This document shows positions 1 through 6,780 of a stretch of DNA of 26,609 nucleotides, one piece after another (positions within the stretch are counted from its first letter, which is position 1; every line of letters starts with the position of its first letter). The position numbers and the translations under genes are program-made. The stretch lies in the NCBI GenBank assembly GCA_022837595.1, contig JALHFX010000050.1, positions 1-26,609 on the forward strand, read 5' to 3'. The notes beneath the pieces were generated by a model. It made no database searches. It was not told the DNA's origin and saw only the letters and a list, made by a program, of their open reading frames with translations. This stretch comes from Propionibacterium sp. (lineage in GTDB: Bacteria; Actinomycetota; Actinomycetes; Propionibacteriales; Propionibacteriaceae).

Positions 1-210
1 CAGCTGTCACGACGCTCATACACCGAGCGTACCGGTCAACCTGCCAGACGGCGTCGACTCGGCCCCGCACTGTTCGCACTGGAATGACGACCGCGGCAGA
101 CACCGACGTGCTCGTCACCTCCGGAGTCTCCGCGCTGGCGCGCGCTGGCGGCAGTAGTCGAGGACGGTTGGCTCGCCTGGATCCCTGGGAGTGTTCGTAG
201 GATTGAATTC

Positions 211-702
211 GTGGGTGCGGTGGTGAGGATGCGTGAGTTACGTTCGAGCGACGGTCGTCTTCTCGTCCGTGCAACGCTGGGCAACGTTAACTGGTCCGGT
301 GAACGATTCACCCTGGCGGATCTGGAAGCAACACCGGAGTTGTCGCACTACTTCACTGCGTGGCCTGCCGATCGTGAGTTCGGCGTCGTCGCCGAGAACG
401 CGCACGGCCTTGCGCCGGTCGGGGTTGCTTGGGCTCGAGTCTTTCCAGCCGATGACCCTGGGTACGGGTTCGTGGACGAAGTCACACCCGAAGTGAGCGT
501 CTGGGTCTCCCTGCAGCGGCGCGGGCAAGGGATTGGTAGTGACCTGATGATGCAGATGATCGAGCAGGCGCGCGAGCGAGGATTCTCCCAGATCAGTCTC
601 AGCGTCGAGAACGGGAACCCCGCCCGCAGACTGTACGAGCGCCTCGGATTTGTTCCGGCTGGCCGCGACACCCAGCCGGGCACCTTGATCCTGCGTCTTT
701 GA
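211..702 (+). CDS. GNAT-family N-acetyltransferase
   Basis: A 163-residue protein of the Gcn5-related acetyltransferase fold, expected to move an acetyl group from acetyl-CoA to an amine; the substrate cannot be told from sequence. The acetyl-CoA binding loop is visible as RRGQGIGSDLM (motif A, R/QxxGxG/A), preceded by a beta-strand VSVWVSL, and followed by the C-terminal motif B region NPARRLYERLGF typical of the fold. The length is normal for a single-domain GNAT. The GTG start at 211 is chosen because AGGA lies 8 nt upstream (199-202); an ATG at 229 is the alternative and would remove six residues outside the fold. It stands alone, with no gene close upstream in the window, and is followed by a 400-bp gap containing tRNA-like structures. 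No antitoxin-like partner is seen, so a toxin role is not supported. Confidence 0.85.
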   Translation: MGAVVRMRELRSSDGRLLVRATLGNVNWSGERFTLADLEATPELSHYFTAWPADREFGVVAENAHGLAPVGVAWARVFPADDPGYGFVDEVTPEVSVWVSLQRRGQGIGSDLMMQMIEQARERGFSQISLSVENGNPARRLYERLGFVPAGRDTQPGTLILRL

Positions 703-935
703 GCGTTCCATCTCACACCACCCGTCACAACGCCGGGCTGCGATCTCGCCTATTCCGACACTCACAGCGGCATCGTGGGTGGATTTAGTTAACGCTGCAC
801 ACCGCCTGCAGATTGCTCGCATGAACCTCTTCACCGCTTGGAGTTCATGCCGAGCTGCTGACGATTGGACGTGGCGCTGCGGGGAACTCCCGACCCCGCG
901 ACAGTTGGGTAGCGCATCAGTAAGATGACCACAAT

Positions 936-1010
936 CGACGTGTAGCTCACCAGCCAGAGCACCGGGCTGCTACCCGGAGGGAGCCGGGGCAGCACCGGCC
1001 ACGTCGGCCA
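936..1010 (+). other. tRNA-like cloverleaf unit 1, with encoded CCA
   Basis: The stretch folds by eye into a 72-nt cloverleaf plus CCA. Acceptor stem 936-942 pairs with 1000-1006 (7 of 7 Watson-Crick). TA sits at positions 8-9. D stem GCTC/GAGC is 945-948 with 957-960. Anticodon stem CCGGG/CCCGG is 962-966 with 973-977, with a 6-nt loop CTGCTA. There is a 5-nt variable loop. T stem GCCGG/CCGGC is 983-987 with 995-999, with a 7-nt loop. Then come discriminator G1007 and CCA 1008-1010. All 21 stem pairs are Watson-Crick. Against a working tRNA: the T loop is GGCAGCA, not TTCRANY; the D loop lacks the GG pair; and the anticodon loop is one base short. It may be a decayed tRNA, a mobile-element tRNA relic or another structured RNA. 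Confidence 0.4.
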
Positions 1011-1085
1011 CGACGGGTAGCTCAGTAGCAGAGCTCGGGGCTCAAGACCCTGAGGATGCAAAGGCGGAACTAGCCACGTCGGCGA
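1011..1085 (+). other. tRNA-like cloverleaf unit 2, adjoining unit 1
   Basis: It begins at the base after the CCA of unit 1 and has the same 72-nt geometry. Acceptor 1011-1017 pairs with 1075-1081 (6 of 7). TA is at positions 8-9. D stem GCTC/GAGC is 1020-1023 with 1031-1034. Anticodon stem CGGGG/CCCTG is 1036-1040 with 1048-1052 (one G-T pair), with a proper 7-nt loop CTCAAGA, which would place CAA at 34-36 after T33. The 17-nt T arm (1058-1074) pairs only 3 of 5 and has no TTC. The end reads GCGA rather than NCCA. The AGCTCAG...AGAGC and GGGGCTCA stretches look like an elongator tRNA 5' half. Best read as a degenerate tRNA copy. The downstream gene starts 22 bp later. Confidence 0.35.
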
Positions 1086-1106
1086 TCACAACCTGACAGG
1101 TAGCTG

Positions 1107-3320
1107 ATGACGAACGGTTATGCCCTCGGGCAACTGGCCAAGGCCTTCCTCACTGCGGCGACGCACGAAGACCCCGACGCGCGTCGCCGTGCCGAGCGAC
1201 GCGCACAACGTTGGGCGCAGACGATGGAGCGCATGGCAGACGGGCGCATCAACATCGGATCTCGCGTCCCCATACAAGGACTTCCGGCTTGGGTCACTCT
1301 GGAAGTGTTGCGAGGCGGGTTCGCCAGCGGCAACGCGCTGGCCGAGGTGCCGCTCCAGGCCGATGAAATCGACCTCGCCCAGCGACTGGGGATCCCTGCG
1401 GCTCGAGGACTGATCTTCGGATACTTCCTCACAGATCAAGGTCTTGACGAGCTCTACTCCCTGTTGGACTCCGGCGCGTACCGGATTGAGATCCCCGAGG
1501 ACGCCGCCCTTCTCACTGTCGCGTGGCTGGTGCGTGCTGGCGATCGAGTGGGCGCACTCGACATCCTGGACGAACTGTCTCCGTTTGCCGATAGGTTCCG
1601 CATGGCACCCAAGCGCGCGGACGCACCGACTTCACCGCCGGATCACGTCTTCCGAATCACCGCCGGCGCAGCGGCTGACACACTCCGGAGCCGGAAACCG
1701 AATCCGCGGGTCGAAGCCCAGCGCGAGGCACTCGCAATCTGGAACCCGTTCAGCGACCGCGTTCTTGCTTTGTGGCTCGAACAGTACCGCGCTGGGCGGC
1801 TTGAGCTCGCCAGCGAGCCAACCTGGCAGGGGAGGGCTGCTGCACTTGTCGAAGAGTACGACCGCCTTGCCGCAGCGCACACACTCTGCACGAAGCACAA
1901 GAAGCCGAAGGAAAACCTCGCGATTCTCGTCCGAGCACTCAGGGCTCTCGCCGCCGGTGACGACCTGCGCGCTCGGGAGGTGGGCTTCGTGCGCTGTGCG
2001 GTTGAGTCCCAGCTCGCCAAGCGTGGCCGACCGGACTCCGAAGAACACCGTGCGCTGCGGGCTCTTCAGCAGGCTGTCGCGACCGCACCCGCGCATACCC
2101 AGCTCGCGGCCGTCGCGGCCACACGCGTGGACCGACTGGATCCAGCCGAAGGCATCGAGTACCCCGAAGCGTTCCTCGGAGGGGTTACGCCAGCCGAAGC
2201 GATACAGCCCGGAGTTGCTGAGGGTGCTGCGATGCCTCCGAGCGTGCGGCGAGTGTTGACTCGCGCGCATTCAGCTCCTGTCGAGAAGCTGCTTGAGGAG
2301 GGCGTGGTGCCCTCGGCCGAGGTGCTTGCTGCACTGGTTCCCCGGATCAGCGCGTCGGGGCTCGCACCGGGCTTTGCTGACGTTGCTCTGGCGCGTCTGG
2401 CCGCCGCCAACTACGAGGCCTTCCGCCGACGGCGGTCTTTGCTACTCGTGAACCTCGAAAAGCAAATCCAGATCGATGAGCTTCCGTGGGTGCGCACAGT
2501 AGCCGCCCATCGTCACGCCACCACTGATGAAGCGATGACGGTCGCTCGGCGTGTCGGTGCGCTCGCCCTTGACCACTTCCCTTCGACGATTATCCCAAAT
2601 CCGCTTGTTCAGGAGCTCCAGTACCTGCTGTGGACGGCAGGTCACGATCTGCCGCTCGTCGAGGAGCTTGCCGCTGACATCTTCATGGGTGAGTTCTCGG
2701 ACGAGTTCGCTCAGGCTGCGCAGCGAGCCGCGAAGGTGGTCGGTGGAACTCTCTATGCCCGCTACTACGGGATTGACGCCGAGCAGATCTTCAGTTGGGC
2801 TGAGCCGGGCCAGGGCTTCAACGATCTGTGCTGGGCGCGAACCGGACGAACACCCGATGACGAATGGTCTGTTGCCGCGAACGGAACAGTCATCGAGCAA
2901 TCCCAGATCCTCACGACCCACAATCTGGCCGCTTTGGTATCCATCAATGTCCAGCCCACCCGACCATGGATCGAGCTCGCTCACGAGGCTATTCGTCGCA
3001 CCGGTGCATACCTCGACGTCGCATCGCGACAGCAACGCCCCCTCGCGACGATCAAGAACGCGGCCTACGCGTGGCGACAGGCCATCTTCTTCCTCAGCGT
3101 CGCTGGTCCTTCGGAAGCGAAGACGTTCCTTGCCGAACAGTCGTTGGCCACTCGCGGTCCGCGCGTCATGAGCGTCCTCGTCGATGATCTGCGGTGCGTC
3201 GCAGACCGACAACCCGTCGAGGGCGGGCACACACCGTTCCTCGGCTGGACCGTTGGCCGACACTGGGTCCTCGACGCGATTGGAAACCGCTCGGATCCCT
3301 CGCCCCTGCGTCCTGCATGA
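1107..3320 (+). CDS. conserved protein of unknown function, 737 aa
   Basis: I cannot name a function. The 737-residue protein is predicted soluble, with no signal peptide or membrane span. It is rich in Ala, Leu, Arg and Glu, which suggests a mostly helical fold. Segments that look conserved are GLPAWVTLEVLRGGF near residue 52, KHKKPKENLAILVRAL near residue 265, a basic FRRRRSLLLVNLEKQ stretch near residue 440, ELAADIFMGEF and GTLYARYYGID near residues 520-555, EQSQILTTHNLAALV near residue 600 and KNAAYAWRQAIFFLS near residue 650. From memory these resemble large uncharacterised actinobacterial proteins with the same blocks, but no domain name comes to mind. ATG 1107 is preceded by AGGTAG. 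It follows the tRNA-like pair by about 22 bp and ends 160 bp before the next start, so it is probably monocistronic. Confidence 0.8.
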   Translation: MTNGYALGQLAKAFLTAATHEDPDARRRAERRAQRWAQTMERMADGRINIGSRVPIQGLPAWVTLEVLRGGFASGNALAEVPLQADEIDLAQRLGIPAARGLIFGYFLTDQGLDELYSLLDSGAYRIEIPEDAALLTVAWLVRAGDRVGALDILDELSPFADRFRMAPKRADAPTSPPDHVFRITAGAAADTLRSRKPNPRVEAQREALAIWNPFSDRVLALWLEQYRAGRLELASEPTWQGRAAALVEEYDRLAAAHTLCTKHKKPKENLAILVRALRALAAGDDLRAREVGFVRCAVESQLAKRGRPDSEEHRALRALQQAVATAPAHTQLAAVAATRVDRLDPAEGIEYPEAFLGGVTPAEAIQPGVAEGAAMPPSVRRVLTRAHSAPVEKLLEEGVVPSAEVLAALVPRISASGLAPGFADVALARLAAANYEAFRRRRSLLLVNLEKQIQIDELPWVRTVAAHRHATTDEAMTVARRVGALALDHFPSTIIPNPLVQELQYLLWTAGHDLPLVEELAADIFMGEFSDEFAQAAQRAAKVVGGTLYARYYGIDAEQIFSWAEPGQGFNDLCWARTGRTPDDEWSVAANGTVIEQSQILTTHNLAALVSINVQPTRPWIELAHEAIRRTGAYLDVASRQQRPLATIKNAAYAWRQAIFFLSVAGPSEAKTFLAEQSLATRGPRVMSVLVDDLRCVADRQPVEGGHTPFLGWTVGRHWVLDAIGNRSDPSPLRPA

Positions 3321-3480
3321 TCCCTCAGCCAGCCCCAACGTCCTTGCGGGCCGCCGTTCACACAGATCCGGAGTGGCTGCTTGGAGATGACCAGGAGACG
3401 TGCGAAAGTGGACTGCCGCACGAATCGTCGCTCCTCAGATAGCGTGGGCACTCCGAAAGAGGGGAGCAGAGGAGGAAACT

Positions 3481-3811
3481 ATGTCATTTTGGACGGCGAT
3501 CTGGGATGCGATTTGGTGGTTCATCACCGCGTTCGTCTTCATCGAAGGCCATCTGGCTGATCTTCCTGGTCTTCTTGCCATTCTTGACGGCGCTGGTCTA
3601 CCTCATCGTGCGTGGTGGCGGCATGGGTGAACGCGCAGCTGCACAGGCACGTGCGGCACAAGCCACCACGGACGAGTACATCCGTTCGGTCGCGGGCGAA
3701 GGTAGCAGTGCCACCGCGGAGATCGAGCGAGCCAAAGCTTTATTGGACTCCGGCACCATCAATCAGGCGGAATTCGAGACGCTAAAGGCCTCCGCACTCG
3801 CCCGGCGGTGA
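3481..3811 (+). pseudogene. PLDc_N/SHOCT small membrane protein gene, broken by internal deletion
   Basis: Two reading frames carry two halves of one known type of small protein. From ATG 3481 (RBS GAGGAGG just upstream) the frame reads MSFWTAIWDAIWWF followed by ITAFVFI, the usual first membrane segment. At about 3541-3543 this frame runs into an out-of-frame tail that ends at 3630. The other frame resumes as KAIWLIFLVFLPF, a second membrane segment, and ends with IERAKALLDSGTINQAEFETL, a C-terminal SHOCT motif, stopping at 3811. In intact relatives roughly two dozen residues lie between the two segments; here they are missing and the frame is shifted. The simplest reading is an internal deletion of about 70 nt, not a multiple of three. 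Either a pseudogene or a local assembly error. The family's role is unclear; SHOCT is a short C-terminal helical motif. Confidence 0.75.
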
Positions 3812-3813
3812 TC

Positions 3814-3841
3814 GTCAGCCAGGTCTCGAGATCTGGCTGAC
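3814..3841 (+). terminator. hairpin terminator after the SHOCT gene
   Basis: A near-perfect 28-nt palindrome begins 3 nt after the stop at 3811. The arms GTCAGCCAG and CTGGCTGAC pair over 9 bp, and the stem continues through a G-T pair and TCT/AGA to a tiny loop. There is no T tract, as is usual in high-GC actinobacteria. It separates the broken SHOCT gene from the gene at 3954. Confidence 0.55.
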
Positions 3842-3953
3842 ATCGTTGAATCCCCGGTCTCTGGGTAGAGGAGACCATGAATGCTTGACCGCCCGTCGGC
3901 ACTGAAATCGGTTGTTTCATCCGACTACTACACCCGGGACAGGGGAAGACCTG

Positions 3954-5045
3954 ATGGAGTTTGACGGATCGCCGACACTCACCGTTCCACCACCGAAACC
4001 GCCGCTGGTGGAACGACTGGGCCGAGTGAGCTGGGCTCTGCTCGGCATCATCATCGTCTGCCTCCTCGGGGCGGTCGCGCTCGGCACAATTAGCGGTATT
4101 TTGATTCCGCTCGTGATCGCCGTCATCCTCGGCACCCTTCTTGAGCCGATCGCACGCTGGCTTCGCAGCTTGCGGGTGCCGAGGACCTTGTCGGTCGTCC
4201 TCACGTTGCTTTTCCTGGCCGTTATCGGGGCCGGAGTCGTCATGATCGTCATCTCCGGTTTCGTCCGGCAGCTGCCCGAGATCTCGCGGCAGCTGCTGGT
4301 CGGCTGGGATGCATTTGTCAGATGGGGACGCAACCTCGATCTCGACCCCATGCTGCTCGAACAGGCACGCAGCACCTTCTACGCCTACGCCCCTCAGCTG
4401 GGGCAGGGTGTGCTCGGGCTCGTATCGACCACCTTCTGGGGCGCGGTCTCGCTCGGCCTGGGACTTTTCTTCGCGCTCTTCTTCCTCTTCTTCGTGATTC
4501 GGGATCACGATCGTTTTCCGCTATGGGTTGCGAGCTTCACTCCGGTGGACCCCGATCTCGCGGTCGAGGTTGACGGGCTGGCTCAGGAATCGCTGCGAGG
4601 ATACTTCAAGGGCGTCGCGGTCACCGCTTTGATCACAGCGCCGATCTTCATGATCCCGCTCGTGCTGCTGCGAGTCCCGCTCGTGGTGCCCATTTTCATT
4701 CTTTATTTTGTGCTCTCGTTCATCCCGTATATCGGCGCGTGGATCACCGCGGCGTTCGCCGTCCTGATCGCCTTCGGCTCAGGCGGGGCACCCGCAGCAC
4801 TCATCGTCACCCTCAGCCTGCTCGTGTCCAACGGCACGATCCAGAGCGCTGTCAGCTCGTGGGCGCTGGGGGCATCCCTCAAACTGCATCCGGTCGCCGT
4901 ACTGCTTGCCACGATCGTCGGCGGGGCGGTCGCCGGCCTACTCGGCATGGTGCTGGCGCCGCCGCTACTCGCCGCCGTGAAGAGCGCTGCCGGAGCGGTC
5001 AGCGAGCATCGTGCGCTCTCAGCGCCTACTGCAGCGCAGAAGTGA
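3954..5045 (+). CDS. AI-2E/PerM family membrane protein
   Basis: A 363-residue polytopic membrane protein of the AI-2E transporter (PerM/YdiK/TqsA) family. Visible features: an early pair of membrane segments (WALLGIIIVCLLGAVAL, then a span around IPLVIAVILGTLLEPIARWL), the family-typical LRVPRTLSVVLTLL and following span, a long amphipathic middle region, FFLFFVIRDHDRF, and a C-terminal membrane bundle with PLVLLRVPLVVPIFILYF, FIPYIGAWITA and GMVLAPPLLAAVK, all hallmarks of the family. Members export small molecules or ions; the substrate here is unknown and the AI-2 label should not be taken literally. ATG 3954 is preferred over TTG 3912 because AGGGGAAG sits 5-8 nt upstream. It converges with the cardiolipin synthase gene, the last 20 bp overlapping. 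Confidence 0.88.
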   Translation: MEFDGSPTLTVPPPKPPLVERLGRVSWALLGIIIVCLLGAVALGTISGILIPLVIAVILGTLLEPIARWLRSLRVPRTLSVVLTLLFLAVIGAGVVMIVISGFVRQLPEISRQLLVGWDAFVRWGRNLDLDPMLLEQARSTFYAYAPQLGQGVLGLVSTTFWGAVSLGLGLFFALFFLFFVIRDHDRFPLWVASFTPVDPDLAVEVDGLAQESLRGYFKGVAVTALITAPIFMIPLVLLRVPLVVPIFILYFVLSFIPYIGAWITAAFAVLIAFGSGGAPAALIVTLSLLVSNGTIQSAVSSWALGASLKLHPVAVLLATIVGGAVAGLLGMVLAPPLLAAVKSAAGAVSEHRALSAPTAAQK

Positions 5046-6501
5046 GCCTCGCTAGACCGTCCATCACCTTGCCGCCCAACGGACGATCTGCCCATTCGAG
5101 TGGATCGAGCCGGATGCTTTGGGCACGGTAGTGGTCTTCGACAGCGCGCATGCGTTCGTTGAGTTCTGTACTGCGAACCAGTAGCGAGACTTCCATATTG
5201 AGGCTGAACGAACGAATGTCCATATTGCTCGATCCGATCACTGAAACGCTGTCGTCGATCGTGAAGTGTTTGGAGTGCAGCACCGTGGGTGAACGGTAGA
5301 GCCAGATCGTGACGCCCGCCGCTAGAAGCTCCGCATAGTACGAGCGTTGCGCATGGGCAACCAGGATCTGATCGGCAACCTCTGAGACGAAGAGCTCGAC
5401 GTCCAGCCCTCGGGAGGCCGCTGTGACCAGGGCGAGCATCGTTGACTCATCAGGCACGAAATAGGGACTGGTGATGCTGACTCGCTCGCGTGCGTTCTGA
5501 ATGAGCATCACGAACAGTTTCAGGTTGTTGTCGTTCTCGAAACTTGGCCCACTAGGGATCACCTGCGCGGCAACATCATGGACCACGGGGCTGGTACCCG
5601 CGACCAGCGGGGGCTCGTTGGCACTGGCCGCCAGGTGTGTCTGCAAAGGCAAGAGCTCATCGGTTTCGGAGTACCAATCGGCTGCGAAGACCGCATCGAG
5701 TTCGCCCACGATCGGACCTTCGAGCCTGACCATCAGCTCGAGCCAATGCAGACCGCGTTTGACATTCTTTGGCTTGAGGTAGGAATCGTCGATCAAATTC
5801 TGCGATCCGGTGAAGCCGACTCGGCCGTCGATTACGACCAGCTTGCGGTGATTGCGCAGATCCGGACGCTGCCATTGGCCACGCCAAGGACGCAGCGGAA
5901 GCATCGGGGACCACTGCGCTCCCATCTCGTGCAGTGCTCCGATCGTGCTGCTGCGTTCGGGGTACATCAGACCAGAAACGTAGTCGGACAGTACTCGCAC
6001 GACGACACCGCGCTGTCTCGCGCGAGCGAGCGCATCGAAGAACGGACGGGTGGTCTGGTCCCGGACCAGGATGAAGAATTCGATGTGGATGAACTCGGTA
6101 GCCGCATCGATGTCGGCGATCATCGCGTTGATCGACCCTTGGTAGTCCTCGATCAACGTGGCGGAGTTACCCGCGACCATCGGTAGCGCGCCGAGACGTT
6201 CATTGAGTACGACCGCAGTGTCGAGCCAATCCGGTGTTCCCGAGCCCGCGATGAAGCTGGTAATTTCGGAACGTTCGTACATCGCCGCGTTGACCTCGCG
6301 CTGCTTGTCGCGTCGGGCCTTGGGAAGTCGTCCGAAACCGATGAGGAAGAAGGCCACAACACCGATGACGGGGATGAAGATGATCGTGAGTATCCAGGCG
6401 ATCGCAGTGCTGGGTTTTCGCCGTAGCGAAATCACTATTGCAGCTACGAATCCAAGAACGATATGAGCGGCCAGCGCCACGGTGCCGATGATCTCTGCCA
6501 T
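5026..6501 (-). CDS. cls: cardiolipin synthase (phospholipase D superfamily)
   Basis: A 491-residue membrane-bound enzyme that makes cardiolipin by phosphatidyl transfer between phosphatidylglycerol molecules (bacterial Cls type). Residues 1-60 hold two membrane segments of the PLDc_N type. Two HKD catalytic motifs are present and intact: HRKLVVIDGRVGFTGSQN from His218 and HSKHFTIDDSVSVIGSSN from His409. The length matches ClsA-type enzymes. GGGAG lies about 7 nt upstream of the ATG. It converges with the AI-2E family gene (20-bp tail overlap), and its upstream side carries the pckG terminators, so it should have its own promoter in 6502-6560. The broken SHOCT gene nearby carries the same kind of N-terminal membrane pair, but I infer no functional link. 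Confidence 0.93.
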   Translation of the reverse strand: MAEIIGTVALAAHIVLGFVAAIVISLRRKPSTAIAWILTIIFIPVIGVVAFFLIGFGRLPKARRDKQREVNAAMYERSEITSFIAGSGTPDWLDTAVVLNERLGALPMVAGNSATLIEDYQGSINAMIADIDAATEFIHIEFFILVRDQTTRPFFDALARARQRGVVVRVLSDYVSGLMYPERSSTIGALHEMGAQWSPMLPLRPWRGQWQRPDLRNHRKLVVIDGRVGFTGSQNLIDDSYLKPKNVKRGLHWLELMVRLEGPIVGELDAVFAADWYSETDELLPLQTHLAASANEPPLVAGTSPVVHDVAAQVIPSGPSFENDNNLKLFVMLIQNARERVSITSPYFVPDESTMLALVTAASRGLDVELFVSEVADQILVAHAQRSYYAELLAAGVTIWLYRSPTVLHSKHFTIDDSVSVIGSSNMDIRSFSLNMEVSLLVRSTELNERMRAVEDHYRAQSIRLDPLEWADRPLGGKVMDGLARLTSALQ

Positions 6502-6531
6502 TGCGATCTCCCTCGTCCGGCTGGTGAGGAC

Positions 6532-6593
6532 ATTACTGCACGCGGCGAATACTGGTGATGGCCTGGGTGGCGGTCAAGATCCCCACCCAGGCC
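6532..6593 (-). terminator. hairpin element downstream of pckG, homologous to the glpK terminator
   Basis: Arms 6560-6570 and 6583-6593 (GGCCTGGGTGG with CCACCCAGGCC) form a perfect 11-bp stem with a 12-nt loop. The ~28 bp on its left side (ACATTACTGCACGCGGCGAA and on) closely matches the flank of the glpK terminator at 9402-9467, so the hairpin and its flank are one repeated unit. In both cases the unit lies 3' of a minus-strand gene. Confidence 0.55.
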
Positions 6594-6673
6594 GACCTCT
6601 TGACGCCGGAGCCCCGGCACGCGGCGGGCACCGTTGCAGAGCGGGACGTCGGCCTGTTCCGGCCTCATCCAGG

Positions 6674-6712
6674 CGCGCCGAGAGGTCAGGAAGCTGCTGA
6701 TCTCTCGGCGCG
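6674..6712 (-). terminator. strong hairpin, likely primary pckG terminator
   Basis: Arms 6674-6689 and 6697-6712 pair over 16 bp with a single G-T pair and a 7-nt loop. It lies about 70 bp past the pckG stop on the minus strand, with no T tract. With the second hairpin at 6560-6593 it gives pckG two stem-loops in series before the cls gene, consistent with insulating the two. Confidence 0.65.
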
Positions 6713-6780
6713 GGAATCCGCGCCGCAAGGCTAGGCCGACAGACAGCGCTCCTTCTTGTGAGGCCGCTGCTGTCCAGCGA

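Noticed and set aside
1..210. Open frames at the left edge (a partial upstream gene)
   Set aside because: Two plus-strand frames are open to stops near 156 and 200, but neither shows a recognisable motif, so no call is made.
211..1085. GNAT toxin acting on the adjacent tRNA-like RNAs
   Set aside because: The GNAT has no DUF1778-like antitoxin beside it and looks like an ordinary small acetyltransferase; adjacency alone is not evidence.
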